Below are positions 29,369 to 37,719 of a stretch of DNA of 51,470 bases, in pieces (the stretch's first letter is position 1; each line of letters begins with the position of its first letter). The notes beneath the pieces are model-generated. The model was not told the origin of the DNA and made no database searches. It saw only the letters and a program-made list of their open reading frames with translations. Source of the DNA: Gluconobacter cadivus (GTDB taxonomy: Bacteria; Pseudomonadota; Alphaproteobacteria; Acetobacterales; Acetobacteraceae); the NCBI RefSeq assembly GCF_015244745.1, contig NZ_JABCQI010000013.1, forward strand, positions 1 to 51,470, in the 5' to 3' direction. Position numbers and translations under genes: made by a program.

Positions 29369-30445
29369 TCATTGCGCCGACGGCAAGGCCTTGCCGTACC
29401 GATCCCAGTGCGTCGCCAGTTCCTTCACGACCACACTTCCCACAGTATAGGCTGCATCGACCGAAGCCTGAAATCCTGAAAAGCCCGTCTCATGCGCTTC
29501 GTCCGACAGAAGCTGCGCCGCACTCTGGCCCGGCGGGGGCATGTCGAAATTGCTGGCCGTCCGCAGGATCAGCGCACGCTTCGGATCAACGCGTCCGGCC
29601 TTGCCCTGAAGCGCCAGTGCCTGACAGAACGCGACGTCTTCTTCCGCCGTCGTGGCCATCACGCCCTGTCCATCCGTCCAGTATTTCACCCAGCGCTCGG
29701 CCCACTGGTTCATTTTCGCGCCGACCCAGAACGTCTCGCCAGAAATCGTGTCGCCAAGCTGCACGGAAGGCGGTTTCTGGGCTGCGGCAAAACCAGTGTA
29801 ACGCAGGCGCGAGGCCTTTAGTCCGGCATTGTCGGGAAGCGCGATATCCTTCGTCAGCCCATAGGCCCACTGCACGAGGGCCGGGTCGAGCGTATATTCC
29901 ATGTCCCCCATGCCGGAATGCAGCGCAGGACGCGGCTTTTCATCCGGAGTGCTGCCCTGCACGGGCGTAAACCCGTCCGGCCAGGAGGCGGGGATTTCGC
30001 GTGGGTCCACCAGATGGGACAGACCGCCATTGATAACGCGTGGTGCCCAGACGGCCGAGCCGATGGTCCCGAAATTGGGGTCAATCCCACCAATTCCTGC
30101 CAGCACGAAATAGGCATGTCGCAGATCGAACCGCGGATCGAGCACGAGGGCCGTGATGGCCGAGGCCATGTGCTCCGGCCCCTCGCCGCTTGCGATGCCC
30201 AGAACATGCAGATCCGGATTGTAGTGCATCACGTCATGATCGGTGCCGGGGGCCGGGATCGTCTGCTGCAGGGGCAGTTTTTCGATCCAGTTCTGGTATT
30301 CACCCGCCGTATCGCCCGTATCCTTGCCGATCTCGAACGTCGTGACGACCACGACCCGAACGGGGATCGGGGCATGGGCCAACGCCAGACCAGACACACA
30401 AAAGGACAGGAGCGCGGCCCCGAAAACGGTTGAGACAGATTTCAC
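29369..30445 (-). CDS. Purine nucleoside permease family protein (NUP), secreted
   Basis: 358 residues with a Sec signal peptide (about 1-23, SGLALA-HA) and a full NUP domain. VVVTTFEIGKDTGD, FVLAGIGGIDPN, SGETFWVGAKMNQWAERW and RTASNFDMPPPG match the first NUP protein block by block; both end in KELATHWDRY or RELATHWDRY. The start overlaps the deaminase stop as ATGA (30442-30445). Likely periplasmic, acting on inosine/guanosine made by the neighbouring deaminase. Confidence 0.87.
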   Translation of the reverse strand: MKSVSTVFGAALLSFCVSGLALAHAPIPVRVVVVTTFEIGKDTGDTAGEYQNWIEKLPLQQTIPAPGTDHDVMHYNPDLHVLGIASGEGPEHMASAITALVLDPRFDLRHAYFVLAGIGGIDPNFGTIGSAVWAPRVINGGLSHLVDPREIPASWPDGFTPVQGSTPDEKPRPALHSGMGDMEYTLDPALVQWAYGLTKDIALPDNAGLKASRLRYTGFAAAQKPPSVQLGDTISGETFWVGAKMNQWAERWVKYWTDGQGVMATTAEEDVAFCQALALQGKAGRVDPKRALILRTASNFDMPPPGQSAAQLLSDEAHETGFSGFQASVDAAYTVGSVVVKELATHWDRYGKALPSAQ

Positions 30446-31980
30446 TGATAGAGACCCTCATGTGTGACAGCAGCTTCGAACGTACCGAACCGCTCTTCAA
30501 GCGCCCATTGCAGACGGGCTTTTTCGCTGGATTTCAAAAACGCCGTGCAGGACGCGGATGTGACGGGCAAAGTCCGGCAGGCCGGAACGAACTGCCCCGG
30601 CTGATGACCGGACCACAGGCTTTCGCCCGGCACGAACGCATGGTCCAGCCCGGCGCGGGACAGCGTTTTCAGATCGGCATAGGACAGATCATAGGTCTGG
30701 GCCGCGCGGACATATTCCTGCGTCAGATCCCCGCGTGAGACGCCCTCATCATCCGTGGACAACGCCATCGGCACCCCGGCCCTGCGATACAGCAAAAACG
30801 GATGGGCCGCACCTTTGACGCCGAGGATTTCGTCATTGCTGGTCAGGTTGATTTCCACCATCACAGAACGCCGCGCCATTTCGGACAGCAGCGTTTCAGG
30901 GTCGTCCTCCAGCGCCACATCCACGCCATGCCCGATCCGACTGGCGCCTGCCACTTCGACGGCAGCGCGAATATGATGACGCAGGCCTTCGGTCGGGACG
31001 AGGCCTGTCGTGAGTTCCCCGGCATGCAGGCTCAGCTTCACGCCCGGATACACGCCGTTCAGGAAATGGAACATCCGCATATGCAGGTCGTAGTCGCGCA
31101 TGGCAGTCGGATCGTCTTCAGGCGCGACGATATTCAGCCCGACGAAGCGTGGATCGGCTTTCACGGTCGCATATCCGGCATCAAGCTGCGCATAAACGGC
31201 CTGAGGCGGCAACGTCCGCAGGGTCTGGAACAGATAGCGCACCGTGACCGCGCATCCCGGATGGGCCTGCGGTGTTCCGCATTTCAGCACGTCCCGCGCT
31301 TGGGCCTCCATCCGGTCCGTCTCGGCTCGGGCTTTCTGCACCAGTGCCGGAATTTCCGGAACGAGCGCCTGATGCGCAGCAGCGAAGTCGTCGCCCTGCA
31401 ACGGATGATGGAAACCGGCCCCGATCATCGGACCAATCCCGGGCGAGATCATCAGTTCCAGATACGTCACATGATCGCGGGCAGCACGGTCGCGGGCTTC
31501 AGCCAGCATCTCGCCCTCATGCGCGTCAGCGATGGCGTTAAAGCGTGCGAAGGTCGCGAAGAAATGGTCATGGCCGGAAGCATCCCCCGGCGACGGCACA
31601 AAGTCGCGCATGGACAGCGCATCGATCAGCGCATTTTCCGATCCCGCATGGTGCGATAGGTCGGCAGCAGGAAATTCGCCGTCTCCCGGATGAGTGCAGG
31701 CATGATCAAGAATGCGCTTTTCCGTCAGGGACACGCACAGCCCATCGCGCGCAGCCCAGTCCAGCATGCTTTCGGCATAAACCGCGCCAGCCAGATGATT
31801 GTGCAGATCCGCCCCTTTGGGAAAATCCCGCAGGAACATGTTCAGACGCACCGGATCGTTCCGGACGTGATCGTAAACCTGCGCGGCGGACGAGGCAGCC
31901 TGTGCGACCGGATTCAGTGCCAGAACGGATGTCATGCCCAGAACAGCAGCGGGCAGAAGGGAGCGGAAAGGATGTCGCAT
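30442..31980 (-). CDS. Secreted adenosine deaminase-like protein
   Basis: 512 residues, with a signal peptide (about 1-28, NPVAQA-A) and an adenosine deaminase TIM barrel of the growth-factor (ADGF) type. Zinc and catalytic residues are in place: HxH in GADLHNHLAG, LSLHAGE (His and catalytic Glu), RIGHGVDV and the Asp pair in STDDEGVS. It would turn adenosine into inosine in the periplasm. First gene of the ada-NUP-DUF817 run. Divergent from queG, with 157 bases between them for both promoters. Confidence 0.88.
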   Translation of the reverse strand: MRHPFRSLLPAAVLGMTSVLALNPVAQAASSAAQVYDHVRNDPVRLNMFLRDFPKGADLHNHLAGAVYAESMLDWAARDGLCVSLTEKRILDHACTHPGDGEFPAADLSHHAGSENALIDALSMRDFVPSPGDASGHDHFFATFARFNAIADAHEGEMLAEARDRAARDHVTYLELMISPGIGPMIGAGFHHPLQGDDFAAAHQALVPEIPALVQKARAETDRMEAQARDVLKCGTPQAHPGCAVTVRYLFQTLRTLPPQAVYAQLDAGYATVKADPRFVGLNIVAPEDDPTAMRDYDLHMRMFHFLNGVYPGVKLSLHAGELTTGLVPTEGLRHHIRAAVEVAGASRIGHGVDVALEDDPETLLSEMARRSVMVEINLTSNDEILGVKGAAHPFLLYRRAGVPMALSTDDEGVSRGDLTQEYVRAAQTYDLSYADLKTLSRAGLDHAFVPGESLWSGHQPGQFVPACRTLPVTSASCTAFLKSSEKARLQWALEERFGTFEAAVTHEGLYQ

Positions 31981-32137
31981 CGCTCAACGATGCCGCTCCG
32001 CCCCCGACGTGGCAAGCCATTTTCAGATCGTGACAAACCCTGTCTGACATCACCATCCGCAACAGCAGAAAAGCTGGTCCGTTCGCGCTTGCGATGGCAT
32101 AACGGCCCCCCGTTCACCGGCAAGATCCTTCCCTTCC

Positions 32138-33196
32138 ATGCGCACGTCCCAAAAAGCCGACACAGGGCTCGAAACCCGGATTGCGGACCATGCGCGCCAT
32201 CTGGGTTTTGATGCGGTCGGGTTCTGCAAGGCCGAACTTGGCCCCGAAGTCGCGCAGGGTCTGCGGGAATTCGTCGCTCAGGGCCATCACGGAACGATGG
32301 AGTGGATGGAGACGCGCATCGAAGAACGCGCCCATCCTCAGGCGCTGTGGCCCGAAGTGCGGAGCGTGATTTCGCTGGGCCTGTCCTACGCCCCGGCGGA
32401 AGGCCCGACGACCGATCCCGAATGCGGCAATATTTCCGTCTATGCCCGGAACCGCGACTATCACGATGTCATCAAGGGCATGCTCAAACATCTGGCGCAG
32501 TATGTGGTGAAGCTGGGCGGACCGGAGACGCAGGTGAAGGTGTTCGTCGATACCGCGCCGGTTTCTGAGCGCGCACTGGCGGAGAAGGCGCAACTCGGCT
32601 GGACGGGAAAGCACACCTGCCTCGTCTCGCGGGAGCATGGGTCCTGGCTGCTTCTGGGCGAAATCTACACCACGCTGGAACTCGCGCCCTCCGCACCCAA
32701 AGGTGGAAGCTGCGGCTCCTGCACGCGCTGCCTGACCGCCTGCCCGACCGACGCCTTTACGGCGCCCTACCGGATGGATGCGCGCCGCTGCATTTCGTAT
32801 CTGACGATCGAGCACAAAGGCCCAATCCCGCACGAACTGCGTCCGAAAATCGGCAACCACATCTATGGCTGCGACGATTGCCTGTCCGTCTGTCCGTGGA
32901 ACCGCTTTGCCGAGAGCGCGCGGCATATCAAACTTCAGGCCCGCCCCGAACTGGTGGCGCCGAAACTTGATGAGCTGGTCCGGCTGGATGATGCGACCTT
33001 CCGGACATTCTTTTCCGGCTCGCCCATCAAGCGGATCGGGCGCAACCGGTTTGTACGCAATGTGCTGATCGCCATCGGTAACTCCGCCGATCCGTCGCTC
33101 CTCCCCGCGGCGCGGGACCTGCTGGCAGACCCGGACCCGGATATTTCCGAAACAGCGCACTGGGCCATCACCCGTCTTGAGGAACATCCGGCATGA
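32138..33196 (+). CDS. queG: Epoxyqueuosine reductase
   Basis: Cobalamin- and iron-sulfur-dependent enzyme that reduces epoxyqueuosine to queuosine in tRNA, the last step after QueA. 352 residues. The catalytic Asp138 is in VDTAPVSER; GKHTCLV follows. Two 4Fe-4S sites use Cys192/195/198/202 (CGSCTRCLTACPTDA) and Cys218/245/248/252 (CDDCLSVCPWN), and a short HEAT-like C-terminus closes the protein. With queA-tgt about 5 kb away, the late queuosine pathway is complete in this window. Its stop overlaps the next gene as ATGA. Confidence 0.96.
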   Translation: MRTSQKADTGLETRIADHARHLGFDAVGFCKAELGPEVAQGLREFVAQGHHGTMEWMETRIEERAHPQALWPEVRSVISLGLSYAPAEGPTTDPECGNISVYARNRDYHDVIKGMLKHLAQYVVKLGGPETQVKVFVDTAPVSERALAEKAQLGWTGKHTCLVSREHGSWLLLGEIYTTLELAPSAPKGGSCGSCTRCLTACPTDAFTAPYRMDARRCISYLTIEHKGPIPHELRPKIGNHIYGCDDCLSVCPWNRFAESARHIKLQARPELVAPKLDELVRLDDATFRTFFSGSPIKRIGRNRFVRNVLIAIGNSADPSLLPAARDLLADPDPDISETAHWAITRLEEHPA

Positions 33197-33423
33197 GCGA
33201 TCTCGTCAAACGCAGTCTGTCCCTGTCCGGCCATCGGACGTCCGTGGCACTCGAACCCGAATTCTGGACGGTTCTGGACATAATCGCCACAACGCGCCAA
33301 CAGAGCTTTGCCTCACTCGTCGCCTCGCTGGATGCAACACGGCCGCCCGAACGTCCGCTGGCGTCTGCGCTTCGGGTTGCCGCACTTCTGCACCTGCAAA
33401 AGCGGATTGAAACCTCAGGCTAG
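33193..33423 (+). CDS. Ribbon-helix-helix domain protein
   Basis: 76 residues. RSLSLSGHRTSVALEPEFW and the following LDIIATTRQQSFASLV resemble the RHH_4 ribbon-helix-helix family (DNA-binding repressors with a beta strand followed by two helices). Its target is unknown. ATGA overlap with queG implies co-translation. Its last four bases overlap the stop region of the convergent membrane gene. Confidence 0.75.
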   Translation: MSDLVKRSLSLSGHRTSVALEPEFWTVLDIIATTRQQSFASLVASLDATRPPERPLASALRVAALLHLQKRIETSG

Positions 33424-33737
33424 GTGTTGTCGGCTGGCAGCCCCAGCCAGTCGGGGTGCTTGCGTTCGACCCAACGCAGGACGCGGCCCTGCAAACGGCG
33501 GAACAGCGCAATATCCTGTGACAGGAGCATGATGCCAACCGGCAGCATCCACAATCCGAGAACCGGCAGGATCGACAGGACGCCCCCCAGCATGAACAGC
33601 ACGCCCGCCGGAATCCGTACCCATTTATGCGACGGTTCCCGCAGCCAGTTCAGCACCGTCTGCAACTTCTCGGGCAGCCGGCGGATCAGAAGCTCCATCA
33701 GTTCATCGTCAGTACGAGGGGGCAGCGAAGAAGTCAT
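33420..33737 (-). CDS. Small transmembrane protein, PGPGW-like
   Basis: 105 residues. A soluble N-terminal helix (DDELMELLIRRLPEKLQ) is followed by a central hydrophobic hairpin (IPAGVLFMLGGVLSILPVLG and LWMLPVGIMLLSQDIALF) and a basic tail with RVLRWVERKHP. The layout recalls the small PGPGW transmembrane family, but the match is loose. ATG at 33737 is preferred over an upstream TTG. Confidence 0.65.
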   Translation of the reverse strand: MTSSLPPRTDDELMELLIRRLPEKLQTVLNWLREPSHKWVRIPAGVLFMLGGVLSILPVLGLWMLPVGIMLLSQDIALFRRLQGRVLRWVERKHPDWLGLPADNT

Positions 33738-33907
33738 GAAAATATCCGTCAAACAGTCTGAAACCCTAGCACCACAAAGCCTGAAGAGGGGCCGGGTTCG
33801 TCATTCCGCTTTCATAGCACGCCTCACGCAAAAGCTTTCAGACCGCGTGACGTGCGGCTGTACGATCTGTCATTTGCCGCCGAGGATGGGCGTGCTAGGC
33901 TGAACTC

Positions 33908-34738
33908 ATGGCTATCTGGGGCAAGATGTTCGGTGGTGTCGCGGGTTTCGCGGTTGGTGGTCCTTTCGGAGCGCTGATGGGCGCGGCCTTGGGACATGCC
34001 GCCGATAGCGGCTCCCTGCTCAAACCCTCGACGGGAGGATGGAGCGAGCGTTTCCCGGCAAATGGTCGGCCTGACCCCAACAGCGCAGCCTTTTTTGGAG
34101 CGGCCAAGATTGCGGCAGCGCTGGGCAAGCGGGATCAGCTTTACGCGATCGGGCTTGTTGCGCTGTGTGCAAAGCTTGCCAAGATCGACGGCCCGGTCAA
34201 CCGTCACGAAATCAACGCTTTCAAGACCTGCTTCCAGTTCCCTTCCGACAACGTCAAGGAAGTCGGCATGCTGTTCGATCGCGCCCGCGACCGGACGGAC
34301 GACTTCGAGATGTATGCCCGCGAAATGGGCGCGGCCTATGCCGACAACACGGCGCCGCTTGAAAACCTCATGACGGCCCTGTTCCGCATTGCCCGAGCCG
34401 ATGCCGGACCAGACCGCAAGCTGCACCCTAAGGAAGTCGACTTTCTCCAGCGTGTCCACCGCGCCTTCGGCCTCCCCGCAGGGGCGTGGGATCGGGCGGA
34501 AAGTGGCAACAGCCGCGCTGCCAGTTCGAACGAACCGGACGCCTATCGCATTCTCGGCATCACGCGTACCGCCACCGATACCGAAGTGCGTGTCCGCTGG
34601 CGGACTCTAATCCGCGAACACCATCCGGACGTTCTGGCGCAAAAACCCATGTCCGAAGCAGAGCGCCGCCGCGCGCAGGACAAGGTTGCCCGCATCAATG
34701 CCGCCTGGGACCGCATCAAGCGCGACCGGCAGCTTTGA
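33908..34738 (+). CDS. DjlA-like TerB and J-domain protein
   Basis: 276 residues. A Gly-rich hydrophobic N-terminus (GGVAGFAVGGPFGALMGAAL, probable membrane anchor) precedes a TerB-like helical domain (about 65-190) and a C-terminal J domain (about 210-276) with the HPD tripeptide in REHHPDVL. It probably recruits DnaK to the inner face of the membrane, as DjlA does. Its promoter would lie in the 170-base divergent region. Confidence 0.88.
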   Translation: MAIWGKMFGGVAGFAVGGPFGALMGAALGHAADSGSLLKPSTGGWSERFPANGRPDPNSAAFFGAAKIAAALGKRDQLYAIGLVALCAKLAKIDGPVNRHEINAFKTCFQFPSDNVKEVGMLFDRARDRTDDFEMYAREMGAAYADNTAPLENLMTALFRIARADAGPDRKLHPKEVDFLQRVHRAFGLPAGAWDRAESGNSRAASSNEPDAYRILGITRTATDTEVRVRWRTLIREHHPDVLAQKPMSEAERRRAQDKVARINAAWDRIKRDRQL

Positions 34739-34812
34739 TCTTTCGCAATATTGCGGAAACTTTTATTCACTAACGCGCGTAAAGCAGTCTCAACCGGCAA
34801 GAGAGATGTGCC

Positions 34813-34965
34813 ATGGGACTGATCCTTCTTGTAATCCTGATTCTCCTGCTGATCGGTGCGCTGCCGTCATGGCCGTACAGCTCAAAATGGGGCTACTACC
34901 CGTCCAGCGGCCTTGGCCTGATCGTGGTCATTGTCGTGATTCTTGTCCTTATGGGACAGATCTGA
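34813..34965 (+). CDS. DUF3309 family small membrane protein
   Basis: 50 residues. Two hydrophobic segments (ILLVILILLLIGALP and IVVIVVILVLMG) flank a turn with WPYSSKWGYYPSSGLG, the exact layout of the DUF3309 family found in many proteobacteria. Function unknown. GAGAGA precedes the ATG and a strong terminator follows five bases after the stop, so it is a real free-standing gene. Confidence 0.85.
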   Translation: MGLILLVILILLLIGALPSWPYSSKWGYYPSSGLGLIVVIVVILVLMGQI

Positions 34966-34970
34966 GCATA

Positions 34971-35005
34971 AAAAAAACCGCGCTCCTCACAGAGCGCGGT
35001 TTTTT
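34971..35005. terminator. Rho-independent terminator, bidirectional
   Basis: CCGCGCTC/GAGCGCGG stem between A7 and T6, shared by the DUF3309 gene and the convergent mannitol dehydrogenase gene. Confidence 0.9.
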
Positions 35006-35022
35006 AGACCCGAAAGGAGTCT

Positions 35023-36480
35023 TCAGGCCGGAATGGCGGCCTTCACACCCTTTTCGCGAATGATCTTCCGCAGCGCGATGACCTTCTGATCCAGTTCGGA
35101 CGTGTCCAGATCGCGCCATCCGTCAAATGCCGGAAGCTTCAAAGAACTCTCGAAATCGTCAGCCTTGGCAAGCTTCCATTCGGCTTCGCCATAAGTCGGC
35201 TCGGACGATTCATACGTCCCGCCCTTCTCGTCCCGTCCACGCAGCATTTCGAGATAGGACGCAATTCCGAACGCAATGCGCGACAGATCCCGCTTGCCTT
35301 CGATCGCCCGGCGCACGGTTTCCGTCCAGAACACCTGAACCTTGGAACAGCCATCGCTGGCAATCCGGAGCGTCTGGTCCGACATCGCCTTGTTGGAGAA
35401 ACGGCTGATGACGCTGTCCCGATAGCCTTCAAGCGTCATGCCTGACGGCGCCTTCAGGGTCGGGATGACATCCTTGTTGAGATAGTTCTTCAGATTGCCG
35501 AGAAGTTCGCCGTCTTCGATGGCGTCATCCACATTCTCATAACCGACCAGAATGCCCGGGAAACAGAGCGTGACGTGCCCGGCATTGAGCATACGGATTT
35601 TGACGTGCTCCCAATCCGTCACGTCCCGGACCATCTGCACACCGGCTTTTTCAAGCGGCGGACGGCCATCTGCGAACTGGTCTTCCAGAACCCACTGGTG
35701 GAAATCCTCGGCCACCAGCGGCAGGTCGTCATCCAGCCCACTGGCCGTGTTCAGTTTCTTCGCAATGGCAGCCGAAACAGTCGGGGTGATACGATCGACC
35801 ATTCCGTTCGGGAAGGTCGCATTCTCCTCAATCCATTTCGCCAGTTCCGGATCACGCGCTTTCGCATAGCCGAGGAAAGCCTTGCGGGCGACATTGCCAT
35901 TATGGCGCAGGTTGTCGCAGGACATGACCGTAAACGCCTTGTGTCCGGCATCCCGGCGACGACGCAGAGCCTCGACGACATAACCGAAGACCGTGGACGG
36001 CTTTTCCGGGTTCTGCAGATCGGCTTTCACCGCTGTATTTTCCAGATCGAACGCACCTGTTGTCTCGTTGATGTTGTAGCCACCTTCCGTGATCGTCATG
36101 GACACGATGCGGATGGCAGGGTCGGCCAGATGCTTCAGCACGGCTTCAGGATCTGCCGGGGCGAGAAGATAATCGCGCAGCGCCCCCATGACGCGCACCG
36201 TGCTTTTGCCGGAAGGTGCCGTCTCGGTCAGGGAATACAAGCAGTCCTGTTTTTTGAATTCCTCGGCCTTTTTCTTTGAGCGGTCACTGCCCGTCAGACC
36301 AACGCCGATAATCGCCCAGTCAGGCGCGTGTTCGAGAATCTGCTCCACATAAAACGCTTCATGCGCCCGGAAAAAGTTACCCACACCAAAATGCACGATC
36401 CCCGGTTTCACACCGTCAATGTCGTAAGGGGGCGCCTGGACATTGGCAGGAAGAGATTTGAGGGTTTCGCGCGTAATCAT
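35023..36480 (-). CDS. Mannitol 2-dehydrogenase (polyol-specific long-chain dehydrogenase)
   Basis: 485 residues, the size of the NAD(P)-dependent polyol dehydrogenases that interconvert fructose and mannitol. An N-terminal Rossmann domain begins IVHFGVGNFFRAHEAFY. The C-terminal helical domain holds the catalytic Lys-Asn-His motif in KIRMLNAGHV. SMTITEGGYN is another family block. Acetic acid bacteria use such enzymes to make mannitol as a compatible solute and to recycle NADPH; cofactor preference is not read here. The start at 36480 follows GGAG. A TATGAT box lies at 36541-36546 on this strand, but without a good -35 partner. Confidence 0.93.
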   Translation of the reverse strand: MITRETLKSLPANVQAPPYDIDGVKPGIVHFGVGNFFRAHEAFYVEQILEHAPDWAIIGVGLTGSDRSKKKAEEFKKQDCLYSLTETAPSGKSTVRVMGALRDYLLAPADPEAVLKHLADPAIRIVSMTITEGGYNINETTGAFDLENTAVKADLQNPEKPSTVFGYVVEALRRRRDAGHKAFTVMSCDNLRHNGNVARKAFLGYAKARDPELAKWIEENATFPNGMVDRITPTVSAAIAKKLNTASGLDDDLPLVAEDFHQWVLEDQFADGRPPLEKAGVQMVRDVTDWEHVKIRMLNAGHVTLCFPGILVGYENVDDAIEDGELLGNLKNYLNKDVIPTLKAPSGMTLEGYRDSVISRFSNKAMSDQTLRIASDGCSKVQVFWTETVRRAIEGKRDLSRIAFGIASYLEMLRGRDEKGGTYESSEPTYGEAEWKLAKADDFESSLKLPAFDGWRDLDTSELDQKVIALRKIIREKGVKAAIPA

Positions 36481-36626
36481 GGACTTCTCCGTGGTTTCGG
36501 GCCGGTCGCTGACGGGGACCGACAAGGCCGGGCATGTGCCATCATAGCCTCCGAACAACGCAAAAGCCGAATAACGGTTTCAACAGCCCCCGGAGCCGTC
36601 CGCCGCAAAGATCTGGGAAAAAGGCG

Positions 36627-37694
36627 TCAGAGCCCTTTCATGCCACTCACATCTTCGCGCATGACCACGCCGACAGCTCTTTCCAGATCTTCCCGGAAAA
36701 GGGACATCACAAAGCGCATCTCCGGCCGGGTCTGTTCTTCCAGACGTGGTAGGAGATGAAGAATTTCTTCATCCTGCGCCTGTCGCGGATGCCGGCTGTT
36801 TTTCGCGGTCAGTTGTTCTTCACAACTATGTGCCAGCGCCCGGAGCGCATGGCTCAGCCCCTTGTACAACGGCATCAGACCGGTATTTCCCGCCGCGCGC
36901 CCCGTCGCAATGGCCCGCGCGACCAGCATCGTATCATTCAGCAGGCGCCGCATGAGCCGGGGCAGAGCGGCCAGAACTGGATCACGTTGTTCCAGTTCCT
37001 TCAGCCGCTCGCGCCGCGCTTCGGTGACGGCATCCTCAAGCTCCATCAGCAGGGCCACACAGTCATCGTTCTGCTGCTCGATGGCCGTCCATCCCGTATT
37101 CTGGTCGAGCGCACTTTTAAGAAGCTGGTCCATGCGCCGTAACAGACGGGCGGCGGTATGGAATGCCTGCTTGCGCGCACTGCTGTGCAGAATGAGGAAT
37201 GATACGACGATCGACACCGCCACGCCCATGACAATGGCCAGAAGCCGCGTGACCAGCGGCAAAAACGGGCTGCCCTGACTGGGAAACAGATATACGATCA
37301 TCAGCGTGATGCAGGCGAAACGCAGCGTCGGCTGAATGGCCGTCAGGAACACCAGCGGCGTCAGCATGATCCAGAACGGAACCCAGCGCAGACCCGTCGT
37401 AATTTCCAGCACGACCGCGCACCCGCCCGCCAGCGCCCCGATCACCGTTCCACTGATCTGGTCCCGGGCCGTGGCCATGGTCTGGCTGATGCGGGACTGC
37501 GTCACGATCAGGGCCGTAACCAGCGCCCAGATCGTTTCCTGCAGATGCATGAGCGATCCGACGATCCACGCCACGACCACCGACACCAGAACCCGGATGG
37601 TCTGGCGTATTGCGGGACGCATGACTTCGCGCCAACTGCTGTTCCGGGGCGGCGCAGGCAGCCAGGCCCGGCCCAGACGTATCAGAACATTCAT
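36627..37694 (-). CDS. FUSC family membrane protein
   Basis: 355 residues. About six hydrophobic segments (between residues 30 and 170, such as VLVSVVVAWIVGSLM and VFLTAIQPTLRFACITLMIV) precede a cytoplasmic helical region with ERLKELEQRD. The half-size layout fits the FUSC/aromatic acid exporter-like family (PF13515). Substrate unknown. The start is uncertain: ATG 37694 is preferred; a GTG two codons earlier (37700) is possible. It follows the DegP gene by 25 bases on the same strand. Confidence 0.82.
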   Translation of the reverse strand: MNVLIRLGRAWLPAPPRNSSWREVMRPAIRQTIRVLVSVVVAWIVGSLMHLQETIWALVTALIVTQSRISQTMATARDQISGTVIGALAGGCAVVLEITTGLRWVPFWIMLTPLVFLTAIQPTLRFACITLMIVYLFPSQGSPFLPLVTRLLAIVMGVAVSIVVSFLILHSSARKQAFHTAARLLRRMDQLLKSALDQNTGWTAIEQQNDDCVALLMELEDAVTEARRERLKELEQRDPVLAALPRLMRRLLNDTMLVARAIATGRAAGNTGLMPLYKGLSHALRALAHSCEEQLTAKNSRHPRQAQDEEILHLLPRLEEQTRPEMRFVMSLFREDLERAVGVVMREDVSGMKGL

Positions 37695-37719
37695 GCTCAC
37701 ATTTCAGTTCAGGTGAAAA

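Noticed and set aside
32114-33187. 357-residue open frame antisense to queG
   Set aside because: queG on the plus strand has both Fe-S motifs intact; the antisense product is Arg/Gly-rich noise.
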